A DNA stretch of 64,000 nt from Chiridota heheva (lineage: Eukaryota; Echinodermata; Holothuroidea; Apodida; Chiridotidae): NCBI GenBank assembly GCA_020152595.1, contig JAIGNY010002230.1, positions 1,020,001-1,084,000 on the forward strand, written 5' to 3'. The stretch's first letter is position 1, and each line of letters opens with the position of its first letter. The notes under the pieces are model-generated. The model searched no databases, was not told where the DNA came from, and was given only the letters and a program-made list of their open reading frames with translations. This document shows positions 1 to 13,300 of this stretch, one piece after another. A program made the translations under genes and the position numbers.

Positions 1-14
1 CTTTTTTCTCTAAG

Positions 15-222
15 AACCATTTGTTGGGAAGAGCTTGCTTCTGTTTGTTGGAGGGAGACAAGATGGACCAAGCAGATGCTCAGTTCAACTTTGTTCTCAA
101 CCAATCCCCAAACAATATTCCAGCATTGCTAGGAAAGGCCTGCATATCGTTCAACAAGAAAGAGTACAAGGCGGCACTTGCCTATTACAAGAATGCTTTA
201 AGAACCAATCCAAATTGTCCAG
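15..222 (+). CDS. CTR9: CTR9 exon 1 of window (TPR)
   Basis: The exon opens after a pyrimidine-rich ...ctaag acceptor at the window edge with [10 protein letters not shown] and ends ...TNPNCP plus one base (phase 1) before gttagt. It covers one TPR and the start of the next. The upstream coding part, about 130 codons by comparison with human CTR9, is outside the window. A 21-bp minisatellite begins 35 bp after the donor. Confidence 0.95.
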
Positions 223-1337
223 GTTAGTTGGGTTGAGGCATGCCAGGAGGCTGGAGCCATAGGTTGTTGATCACAAGCCATAGGTTGTTGATCACAAGCC
301 GTAGCTTGTTGATCACAAGCCGTAGGTTGATGATCACAAGCCGTAGGTTGTCGATCACTAGCTGTAGGTTGTTGATCACAATCCGTGTGTTGTTGATCAC
401 ATGCCGTAGGTTGCTGATCATAAGCCGTAGGTTGTTGATCACTAGCCCTGGGTTGTTGATCATTAGCCTTAGGTTGTTGATCACAATCCGTATGTTGTTG
501 ATCACATGCCGTAGGTTGTTGATCACAAGCCATATGTTGATCACAAGCCGTAGGTTGTTGATCACAAGTTGATCACTAGCCGTAGGTTGTTGATCACAAG
601 CCGTAGGTTGCTGATTACAAGCCGTAAGTTGTTGATCACAAGCTGATGGTTGTTGATCACAACCGCAGGTTGTTGATCACTAGCCGTAGGTAGTTAGCCA
701 TAATCCATAGATATTTTGTCATAAGCCATAGGGTTTTAGCCATAAGTCATAAGATGTGGGCCATAAACCATCAGGTTATATGCTTTAAGCCCCATACAGT
801 GAAATAATACAAATTTCCTCATTCACACTCAAGCAGATACCACAGTTAGCATATAAAGAAGAACAAAAATTAAAATTTTAACTTAAAAATATTTATTCAC
901 ATTATTATTATATTTATTTGTTAGTTAAAACTGTTTTTATTTTATTATCTTTATCAAATTTATTATTATTGATGTTAATTATAATTGTTGTTGTTGTTTC
1001 ATTACATCTCTATTTGACTATGGTAACTGTTCTTCTTCCTTCTTGCACAAACTTCAACTTGTCCAAAATTCAGCTGCCTGTAGAAAAGCATATATTTTTA
1101 AACATGTTCTTTTTATAGTACATCAGTTTATTTAGTTGTCATCATTTAATCATCACTCCCAAGTTGCATCATTCTTTCCAGTTTCTCAATCATCAAGATT
1201 TCACTTAGGTGATATCATCACTAAAACATCATCATCATAAAATCATTCATTATTTGATTAATCTTTTTAATTTACATCTTAACTTTAACTTATATTTTGT
1301 CCAACAGTTATTTTTTCATGCTATATAAATTATTATT

Positions 1338-1372
<35 letters not shown>

Positions 1373-4300
1373 TATCATCATCATCATTGTTGTTATATCA
1401 TCATCATCTTCACCATCAACATCATTAATCATTATCATTAATCATCATCATCATTATCATCTCATCATCATCATAATCATCTTCATCATCATTAATAATC
1501 ATCATTAATCATCATCATCATCATTAACATCGAAAATGATCGAAAATCTTAAATTTTAAGTTGACAGTTCTATTTAAGTTGCGTAGAAATGACTTGTAGG
1601 GACTGTATATGGACAGGTAGATATTTTATATTCACCAGAAAGAGCGTGAACATTACGAATAAATCTCGCACTAAATATTCGGTCTTCATACTCGCAGAAT
1701 CGTGGATTTCTGCGGGTGCTATTTCAAGACTTCAGCCCTATGCAAGTAACTGATACCACCACGTCCATCATAGAATCTAAGCAATCAGGAATTAATTTGA
1801 CTTTGAGGGATGATTCAATCATGGGGTTGGTAGTATTTGCCTAGGTGTATCGTTTGCACACCAATAATAAAAGAAATGGACTGGAAATTTATGGCCTGAG
1901 TTATTAGTCATAATTTCTGAACAAATTAATTTAAATTATTTTAAAAGTATCTATTGAGGGTATGATAGAATTCAAAACCTCTCCGTCATATTCAACCTCT
2001 CCCATTCAAATAACGTTGGTGAAAGATTAAAAACAATAGGATGAGATAAGGAAGGTCATTGATTTTCCAGTGTCGATGTCACAGAATTTCAATAAAATGT
2101 GCATATTTCATTATAATAAGGTGTTAAAATTTAAAATGCTGAAAAAGGGTAAATGTTTAAACGATTTTTTTGTTTAACTTTTTTGCTATTTTCATGGCCT
2201 ATTTTCATCCCATTATGCTTAGGTTGTTGCTACCTGTCTGTAGATATTTAAAGTAAACTACTTGTGGCATCACATTGTTAAGGCTAAGGCTGAGACAAGT
2301 ACCTGGGTACCTTGTACGAAAATATCCCCCCTCCCCCCAAAAAAATAGATCTGAGAAAAAGAGATGTTTTTTTTTAGTTTTACAATTTTTGCAGAACTGG
2401 TATGTTATTAGGCTTACACTAAACTTATGGTAATTTTACTAACTCCAACCAAAAATAAGCTCAAGAATGTCACTAAAATTGTTTTGGTACGAATTAGTGT
2501 AGTTATTGTGATTTTAGTGTTAGCCTAATAATATACCAGTTCTGCAAAAATTGTAGAGCTAAAAAGAAAAATTTCATCATAATTTTTTTCTTTCTTGGGT
2601 GCCTGGAGTGGAACCTACACATTCTTTCTGTATTCCTCCATCAGCTGCTGTGAGGCTCGGCATGGGACACTGCTTTCTGAAGCTGAACAAGACAGAGAAG
2701 GCATACCTCGCTTTCCAGAGGGCCCTGGAACTGGACCCCAACTGCGTGGGTGCCATCGTTGGTTTAGCCATCATGGAAATAAACATAAATGGATCGGATG
2801 GTATCAGGAAAGGGGTGCAGCTACTATCAAAGGCGTATACCATCGACCAAAGTAATCCCATGACTCTCAATCATTTGGCCAACCATTTTTTCTTCAAGAA
2901 AGTGAGTTTTCTTTCCATTAAATTTGAACATGTGCAAGAAATGTTTTCTTATTGGACTGTAATTGGGTGAAACACAGATTTCCGTCCTACAAGGGTTAAC
3001 AATCTACTTATTTCTGTTCATTTACAGTATATTCAGTACAGTATTTATTAGAAGCTTTTTTTTTCAGAGTGTTCTTGGGGCTCAAAATTACAATCTTGAC
3101 CAGTGCCATGCATCAAAGATATGAATCCCCATCAAAAATTGACCATTTTTATAACTTGTTTGAATTTGTGGGTGTTTATCTCAAAATTTGTATGCAAATT
3201 TATGATGTATGAGCAGGTATGCCTCTCTCTTTATTTTATATAAATTCTTGACTTATGATTTTTTTTTTATTGTGTACCACAATTGCTTAACCATGCAGTT
3301 GAAAACGCAACTGAGTGTTTTCAGAACTTTGTTTTTTGTTTTTTCATTATTAAATTTCACAACTTTCCTTTCGTTTTCTATCACTTCAGGTTTGGTTTAT
3401 ATGGATGCTAAGACAAAGTTTTCAATAAAAGATTCAAAATGAAGAAAATATTGACACAAATATGAAAATTTGCCAAATGTAAGCAAAATTTGCTTGAAAT
3501 TGCTCAATTTTTTGAAGCTTGTATTATTTCTTGTAAATAATGAAAATGAAGGATATTTGTACATATTGAGATTGTTTGTGAAATTTCCTTTCCATTGATA
3601 CCAGTCTTTGTTTTTTCCTTAAAGCAAAACGTACACAAACAATAAAAATAAACAAGAAAATAATCACCGCTTTAATTACTCGTGAAAAACAAAGGCGCGC
3701 ATCCAGCCGGTTTTTGAAGCCACGTTGCAATCTCGCACAGTTACCACTACACTACACTGTGTATGGTCTAGTGTGGGGATTTATTTTAAATTATATTTTA
3801 GTGTGAACAAAGAGGGAATAGTTGCTGTTTTTGTTTTTATTTAAAAATATGTGAAATAAGGATTCTGACAATATTTTTTGTGTACGGCAGTTGTATTGCG
3901 ATCAGGGGCTTTTGTTAAGAAATGGTCTCAAAAAGGCTAAAAATCATGAAATTTTGCCCAAATTTTGCCAAAAAAGATATTGATGAAAGGGGCAGTCAAA
4001 ATTTTACCAGAATTGGATGCGTTGTTGTCTTTAACAGTTTCTGAAGGGTTTTTAAGGCAAAAGCAAGGTCTGGAAGTATGCTAAGTGAGTTTTTAAAAAC
4101 ATTTTTTTTTCTCTCAAAAATCTTGAACATAACCCCCATCAAAAAGTTACACTTTCTGAAAGAATTATTTGAGTTCTTTCAAATGAAACCAGGATCACTG
4201 CTGTGGGCCTATTTGACAAAGCAAAATAATTTTTTGAAAAGTGCATGTCCAATCGGTCGTGTCACGACCGCTCGGGATTCAAATGTTTAAAGGAGTGTAG

Positions 4301-7300
4301 GGTTATTTTGACAAAATGTTTTTGGATCATAACTTTGATCAACCCTAATATGCTACTTTTAAAAAATGTAACTGTTCTGCTATGAATTTTATCGTCTGGT
4401 TCATAAGAAGTAAACAAAAAACTTTTCATAGCTGTTCAAATGTGGATGTCTATTTCTCCCATAGGATTACACCAAAGTACAACACCTTGCCTTACATGCC
4501 TTCCATGGCACCGAGAATGAAGCCATCCAGGCGGAGAGCTGCTACCAACTCGCTAGAGCATTCCATGTACAGGTACATGTTCATTTTACTGCTTGTGTGT
4601 TACACAATAATATAATAATTAAATTCATGGCTTTCAACAAAGTTTGATAGCGTTTACAACAATCGATTGTCCACACACTCTAAAACCGAACTCCCTGGGA
4701 ACTAGGGCTCGGGCTTAGTAATGCCCCGGTGCAACCACAGCAATGGCACAACAAGTCCAACCACATGAAGTTATTTCCCTGCTCTGTCCTCTAATTGTCA
4801 GACAAGGAAGCAATAGGTGTCATATTGAAAGTCTTTGGTATGACCTGACCCAGAATTGAACCTGGGACTCCTGGCTGAAAGGCGGATTGATGCTTAACCA
4901 CAGAGCCAATCAGTTCTGATAAAAAAAAAAAATAATCTTGTAATGAGTTGTTCTTGGGGTGTAAGAAGAGCATAGTGGATTTAAATACGTGGGATGAGCA
5001 GTAAGCAGGTCCTAAATTTTAAAGTCTGGTATGATTCGATTAGGGATTGAACCCACGACTTTAATGGGCTGGAAAGTGGATGTTCTACCAATTGAACTAA
5101 CCAGCCGGTTGAATTCGAGAAAGAAAAAAAAGTATTTGAAAATGCGAGGTTTTCTTCAAGATAATTGGTTTTTGCTTAGCAAGGAAACATATTTTTCCTC
5201 CTAAATGGTAGGTTTCTTTGTTGGGAATGACATACTTCAAATGATTCTTCTTGAAAACGAAATGGTTTTTTAATTGGAATTGAGATTCTTTTCTTGAAAT
5301 AAGATGTTGTTCTTGAAATTGATTTTTTTTTTTACTCCCTAATTGAATCGACTTAAAAACAGTTCGGTAAATGTAGTTAGCATTACAAAAAACATAAACT
5401 TGTCAGTATGCCAAATTAGTTTAGGATTTCAGTTGATGTGTTTTGAAAATGTGTGAAATACATTGAGTATAAAGCTCCTTTAACCCTGAAAGATGTTTTG
5501 CTTTTGGCTTGTCAGTTTGTGAAACATTGTACTTGATGTGGAGTTTCTCATAGAAAAGAATTTGTAATTTTAAATAAAGGGTTATGGCAAATAAATATAT
5601 CTTGATGCAATAATTTGTGTATTGAAGGCTATCCGTTGTGATTTAAATGTGTTCATGTCATTGCAACATGGTTGTTGATTGGTCTGTCAGTATTTTTGTA
5701 AATATTTTGACCAATGGGAAACTTGGAATTGTATTTTGTATCTATTTCTACACTTACATGATAAGTCTTTGAAGGACAAGCGAAATCAAGTATTTTGTTT
5801 ATTCCTTTATCAGCGCAAACAAGTAAGTTCAAACCTTCAATTTCTATCTATGAAGCACGTAAACTGATTCACCAATTTATTGTACATAACTTGAAATGTT
5901 TCTGCTTTTTTTTTCTTTCGGCAGGGAGATTACGATCAAGCATTTCAATATTACTATCAGAGCACCCAGTTTGCCTCATCTAACTTTGTACTTCCACAGT
6001 TTGGTCTTGGCCAGATGTACATCCATAGAGGAGATGCTGAAAATGTAAGTAATTCACCTACATAGTCAAATATATCTTTCATGACTCCACTTCTCTCACT
6101 CTCCAGTTTATCTCTCACTCACTCTAAATGTATCATGGAACTCACATGCTGACATATCCTTTATTGATATTTCCCATGTCCGTCGCAATCAAATTATAAG
6201 ACTTACACTAAAAACAGACTCTACAACATTCATCCTTCATTCCCACCAACCCCACTTCCCACAACCTCTCTTGGGAGGTGGGGGTATTGGGAAAAATATT
6301 CTTATTGTATTCAAATGTTACAAAAACGTGCGTAAATCTAAACAACCAGTTTGTCAGTGAAAACAAAAGCATTTTACCATTACAGCCAGTGTGAATCAGT
6401 CTCATTTAGAGTCCTAAATCTTTACGTTCCATTGGTAATTTTGCAGGAAATTGTTGGAAATGTGGAGGAAATATCGTAGAAAAGATCATTTTGAAGTTTG
6501 GAATATATATATCGTGCGTACGTAGAATTTGTTCTCTTGTGCACAAATCGTAGCATGTTTTTACTGACAAAGAGTCCCGGATGTTTAAAATGAGTAAATA
6601 CTCGAATTAAGACTAAGTCTACATCACCTGCCTCAGAATAGGTCACACATTCTCACCTAACCGACTCCCCTCCCCCCACCTCTCTGCAATAACTGTCACT
6701 ACGGTCCCCTTACAGTCAAACACATCCTCATTGATTGTCCTCTCTTCACCAACCCTACAGCTTCCCTTAATCCCTTCAACCCCATTGTAGAGCTCTTCCT
6801 CAAAAATTCCCCCTTAAATATTTCCTTCCTACGTCATACCTGCTATAGCTATCTGTCTTGTCCTAACCTTCCTTCGACTTTTACATACCTACTGCATTCT
6901 ACCAAACTTCTTCATTCTCTTTTCATCTCTCACATAATCTGATCTCTCAGGCACAATTTGACCACTCTTGTCATGGTGCTGTTAAACCTCACAAACAAAC
7001 AAACACAGAACTCTTTCATGATAATTCTCATCAAATCTTGTCTCATTTATTCATCTTATTAATAACTATAAAAAGTATTGTTTGAAACTGTCTTTTAATT
7101 TGAAAACTGTGCCCCTCAAAAACCTGGAAATCAATTCACATTAAAAATGCAAACCAAGAAAACATGCACCACAACTGGTTATCAAAGGCTGTGGACAAAA
7201 TGTCCTGGAAATGAATTCGTGATAGCATTTGTACTATCATAAGAATGCACCCCGTCATTGTAATTGTGTGTTCAACTCTCTCTCTCTCAGCTTTCAAGTT

Positions 7301-10300
7301 CCAGCCAGAAATGGTACTGGCCGGAATTTGTAAAAGGTTCTGGAGGAACTAACCATCCAAAACCGTGTTGGGGTGCATTCCTTATTAAGATTATTCATTA
7401 GTTGTTCTGCTCCTTAAAGTTTTAAACAGTCAGACCCGCCCAACCTGATAAATAACCAGGTCGGGTCATATTTGTCCTCTTTATTTTCTTTATTCTGAAA
7501 ACCTTAGTTGTGGAAGTTGGGGCTGAGTATCATGTTAGCAATGGATGAAGTCCTTATTGTGTGGTTATTTTAATTAAGATAAAGTGGTCTCACTATTTGC
7601 TACAGTAAGTTTGTGGTTATGATTTGCTGGAACAAATTTTTAAGGAGAAGGACAAGTCATGTGAACTCTCTGGCACAATTTGATCAATGCTGTTGACAGG
7701 CGGTTAAACCTCCCCAACTACCAGCCAACCAATTTACTTAATTGATATCACATAAAAAGTGATAAGATTGTAATAAGATCAAATCAATTAGGGATAATAG
7801 TTGCTTTTGCTACTCCTTGAACCAATCTAGGTCTTAGCTGTCACTCACTCTTTGAAGGAGTAGATCAGCAGTCAGACATGTCGATATGTAAAAAAAGCTG
7901 AAAAAATTCAAACGCTGTTGTTTTCTAAATTTAAAGCTTATCGCTTCCCTTGTTTGTGACTGCTGGCAAACCTCATGGAACTCCCTAATTGATAACAAAC
8001 TCCATGTCATCCAGCCCACAATTCCGATCAAATCCACCATCAATAACCTCTCTCGTATCGACAACGTTCATATTACCCGTCTTAGAATTGGTCACACCCA
8101 CCTCACTCACTCCCACCTCCTTATTGGCTCCCCCCCAACTCCTCTGCAACAATTGCCACTGCACCCTCACAATCCATCACATTCTCCTTGCTTGCCTCCT
8201 GTACAACCTTCCCAGAGCTTCCCTCGCTCCCCACAACTCAATTGCTGAGTTCTTCCAGAAAAATCCTCCGGATAAAATTATCTCTTTCCTTCATCATGCT
8301 TTCCTCTACAACCATATTTAATTCTCCTCTTCCACCCCCTCTCTACTTTGTTTTTGTTTCACCCATGCACCTCCTCTCTCGATCACAGCTTTCTGACTTT
8401 TTGTTCTTGAATTTCTCTCATTCTCCCCTGTTTCCTTTACCTCTAGAATGATCTGACCTCTCAGGCACAATTTGACCTTCGTTGTCGTGGTGCCGTTAAG
8501 ACCTCATCAAACAAACAAACTCATTCTCCCCCAGTTTTCTTTCCTTCCTACCTCTAGAATGATCTGACCTCTCAGGCACAATTTGACCCTCGTTGCCGTG
8601 GTGCTGTAAAGCCCTCATTAAACAAACAAACAAACTCTCTGAACATGACAAATGAAAGAGGAACTAATTTTAAAATCTTGGAACTTTAAACTGCATATAT
8701 ACTCCATCATTTTGATGTCTTTCTTTTGTTCCTTTCATCTTCCCAGGCTGCACAATGTTTTGAAAAAGTACTTCAAAGTCCAACCAGGAAACTACGAAAC
8801 CATGAAAATCCTCAGCTCCATCTACGCCGAGTCGAAAGAAGAAGCTAAACAAAGTGTTGCTAAAGAACATCTGCAGAAAGTGGTGGAGCAGTTTCCAGAC
8901 GATGTGGAGGCCTGGATTGAACTGGCCCAGATCATGGAGGGAACAAACGTCCAGGTGGGGATGCTTGCTTTTTCTAATAAATTTAAATCCATCAGGCCGC
9001 TGCTTATCTGTATGTGTAAGCATATGAGAGCACATGGCTCCTGCTGGATAGGACGCCAGTCCATTGCAGATCAACTCCTTAGCAGCACTGGTACTCGTTT
9101 ACAGCTGAGTGGACTGGAACAAGTAGAGTAAACTATCTTGCTTAAGGACACAATGCAGCACTCACGACGGGAACCGAACCTGGTACCTTATGCATATGAG
9201 CAAAACTCATTGACTACTGATCCACAGTACCTCCATTTTCTTCTGATATTATCTTGTATTTTGATGGGTTTTGTTATAGTGTTTGTGCAAGGATGTCACC
9301 TACATACAGATAATCTCATCACCAGGCAAGGAATAACACTTAATCAATTTAAAGGGGCAGCTCAGTCTCACATTTTAGTGAAATATAACACTAAATGTGT
9401 GGTTATTTTGAGAGGTATGTGAAGTTATTGGCAAAGTCTATCCACAGCTTTGTAGACCAAATGCTGCCTGTTTGCCCACAAGTGTAGTGATTGTCTCTAC
9501 CAGAAAACAGTTAAAATATTATTTGAGAAAAATGGGTTTACATTAAGAATTGGTGAGATAATTTCTTTATAGAGTTGTCAGAAATGAGAATATTTTCTTA
9601 AATATTAGCAATTTAATCATTCGAACCAAACTTTTCATTCTCCTCTTTTAATGATCACTTTTTGGCAAGCTCAAAAATCTTCTTCCTACAGTAGTTCCCC
9701 ATATACCTCTCTCTGCCTCACTTGTAACACCGATCTCTCCATCAAGCATATCTTTGTAACCTGTCCCCTATACTAGAACTCCAGATCTCTTCTCTCCTCA
9801 CTATCCTCAATCTCTGACCTTTTCAAAAACAATTCTTCCTCAAACATCATCAACTTTCTCCGCAACAACTTCCTTTTCCACCACATTAAACTTCCCCCTT
9901 CCCTCCCTTTCTACACCTAACCTTACTTACCGCCTTTTTTTTTCTTTCTGCTTTTCTCCCTTTTCTCCCTTACAAACCTTCCATCTCCTCACTATCCTAA
10001 CTCTTACACCATAAATTATTAACACCCTCTTGGCACATTTGACTCTGACTGTCGCGGTGCCATTAAACATCAACAAACCAAACCAAATCCCCATGTATTT
10101 TTGAAACCTTACTATGTCAAGATGGATGTACATTAGAGCATTAGTATCAAGTCACATGATTTGATCACCTGACCATTTAATTCTCTCTCTCTCTCCAATG
10201 CAGGGTACCCTTGCAGCTTACGGCACTGCAACCAGAATCCTGAGAGAAAAAGTAGAGGCTGATGTCCCACCTGAAATTCTGAATAATGTAGCTGCTCTGC

Positions 10301-13300
10301 ACTTCAGGCTTGGAAACTTGAAGGAAGCCAAGGTAGGCATGATTTACGGATCCATGGACAGTTGGGCCTCTATGGACATGATGCTACCATATTTGCATAT
10401 TAAGCACACCTACTGTAATAATATGGTATAATACATGGAATTTTTATGGCGCATTTTCTAGTTTAAAGAACTATTTATATGCACTCTACAACTAACAGAC
10501 TAGTTTTTCGGCTGTCTATGGGAGCACATAAACTTAGTACTTAAAATGGAAAGTAAATGAACACTGCGTTTTCACGCTTCTCTTCTCAAATAATGTTTAA
10601 AGAACCAGGTAGGGGTGACTTTTCTGCCGTTGGGATCGACAGCTTAACGTCCCCTCCAAAGGACGTTGTGCGCCATTCAACCATTGTCACTTTTCTTAAC
10701 AGCTGAATGAGGAGTAGGAGCTGCAGACGAAATGCTTCCACTTTGATGTTTGGCGTATCTGTCTGCATAGCTTTGGAAAAATCAAGTTAGACCTGACCGA
10801 GGCTTGAACTCGGGACATCCAGCATCTCAGCTGTGCGCTCTGCCAACTGAGTTATCTGTTCTCCTAATAAGCGCCCACCCAACATTTTTTGACTATTCAC
10901 ATAATTTGTATGATTAATTTGAAGGCCTGAAATAAGTTTTGTTACTTTATTCACTTATTTTGCATCAGACACTCACAAGGTTTTTTGTGGTGCTTATTGT
11001 GGGGCTAGAATAGATCGAAATCACACAATGCAGTTTGAATGCAACACTGTATGCCGCCCGGATCATGGACACTTATTAAAAAGAAACTTCGGGTCTAAAA
11101 AGTTTGTTTCTACAACTCATTTGCTGAGTTCTTCTAGAAAAACCCTCCGGATAAAATTATTTCCTTCCTTCATCATACTTCCCTCTACAACCATATTTAG
11201 TCCTCCTCTCCCACCCCTCTCTCTACTTTTTTATTAGACCCATGCAGCTCCTTTCTCGATACCAGCTTTCTGACTTTTAGTTCTTGTATTTTTCTCATTA
11301 TCCCCCTGTTTTCTTTCCTTCCTTTAGAATGATCTAACCTCTCAGGCACAATTTGACCCTCGTTGTCGTGGTGCCGTTAAGCCCTCATCAAACAAACAAA
11401 CTTTATTTCAACCATTTCTATTACTTACAGAATACAAATATATACAGATAAGGCTTAATATGTTCGAGGGGATCAGTGAAAAGCTTAAAGAACTTGTAAG
11501 AGAGGTAACCCCATTACAAATCACACAGAAACATAATACAAGTGTGAAAAAAAACTTTTTTCAAAGGAACAAAAGAAAACAAAATATTACATAGATACTG
11601 CCCAATAATACATAAAAAAAGTGGTGCAATTATATTTTCGTATGCACCCCGGGCACTTAATGCGTCGAATACGATATTTCTTTATTGGTTTGAAAAATAT
11701 TAAAATCTGAGCAGATCAGGTTTTGATTTTTGAAGAAAGAAAAGCTTTTCTAGGTTTCGGGTTATGGCTGATCAAAGTTTGATCAGTTTTTTAATTTATG
11801 CGAAATTTGTGATGTATGACAGGGCAGACAGCTCAATATTTGTATGTAATTGTTTGCTTTTCTTCCCTTAACCCTTAACTCTACCACGTGGCGATAATAT
11901 CGCCGTTTTTATTTTTCTAAAAATAAAAACACGATTTTAACAAAGTCCTATAGGAGTAATCTTGATATCATTTTAAAGTACTTGATACTTCTTTCACAAA
12001 ATGTAACTTTTTTACAGAATTTTGAGAAAAAGTAGCTTGAAAATGGGTGAAACTTAAAACTGCTCAAAACTTGACAGAAAAAAGATTTTTTTCTTCTTTT
12101 AAATCTTAACAATAACCTCAAGATCACATTTTTGCTTCAAAATCAAACACGCAAATCCTAAGACATGAAATTATTGATTTCTGGTCTAATTTTTATAATC
12201 TCTATCTGCAATCTTTTATTCTGGAAAATTTGTTTAAAATTACATGAATTTCTGCCATTTTGGACCTTATTTTTTTAAACAATTGTGTACCAAAACCATA
12301 CATCGCACATGCTTCATGGAACCTCCATTTGAAAGTGCCTGCAATTTCCTTTTATTTGATATATAAATAAATGCATACCCCCTCTATTTGGGTCCTCTTC
12401 TATAATAATTAAATTTCACCACAGCATTTTCAATGACTATGTAGTGTAGTGGATATGAATGCTGCCAGCAACAAGCAAGTGCACCAGGTTCAAGTCTCAT
12501 TGAGACTACTGCATTATAATTTTTCTGCTGCGGTTTCCAAGGGTCATTTGACTCAAATCATTTTTGGTGTTTTTTCATCTTTCTCTTTCTTTCTCAAAAT
12601 TGTAGATTAGCATCATTGGAAAAGAAATTTGTATAAAGAATCTAAATATGTAACACAAATCTTTGTTTTCAGTATTGACAAGAACTTATACTCTGTGCAA
12701 AGATTGACCTATTTGTTGACCAAATTCAGCCAAGAATAGCTAAATTTGCATATTTTGGTCTAATTTTTTCTAATTTGGCTTTCATTACTTAAAAGATAAA
12801 TATCTTAGCTTCCATTCAAAAATGTATATGAAGAAAAAGTTCAAAAATTGGGCTCTCATTTTTCAAAGCCCTGGTAAAGTAAGGGTTAATTTTAGTCACT
12901 CAAAATGATGGGAAATTACATATATTCTGCAGACAGGATTAAAGGCATGAAGTTAAATTTGTGAGACAGATGTTTCTTGTTATATTCCTTAAAAAGGACA
13001 TAAAGTCTGACATAATCCTTAGTTTATATCAAAGAATTAAGAATAACACATTTTTCTGAGCAAGTTTCATACCTCCTGAAGCAATCTAACACAATTTTTG
13101 TAATTATTAAAAACTTTAATGCTACTCCTGTGGGAGCTGCCATTTTGATTTTAAAACATTCAGGAAATGATGTTATCAGCCTAACAGGATAGGATGTTGG
13201 AATGCTTTGTATTTTTTTGTAATCTATCAAGTTTTCTAGCTTATGAAAATTGTTTTCCTCTTGTAAGGGTCAAGGACATTATTGTGCACACATAAAATTA

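Noticed and set aside
198..572. Open frames of 110-113 aa on both strands
   Set aside because: They are translations of the 21-bp minisatellite; all three have repeat periodicity and no domain.
240..700. CRISPR-like array of regularly spaced repeats
   Set aside because: Copies are directly adjacent with no unique spacers, and the context is a eukaryotic intron. The same applies to the other minisatellites.
4382..4615. 77-aa frame overlapping CTR9 exon 3
   Set aside because: It is in a different frame from the conserved exon. The real exon is the 36-codon phase 0 segment 4465-4572.
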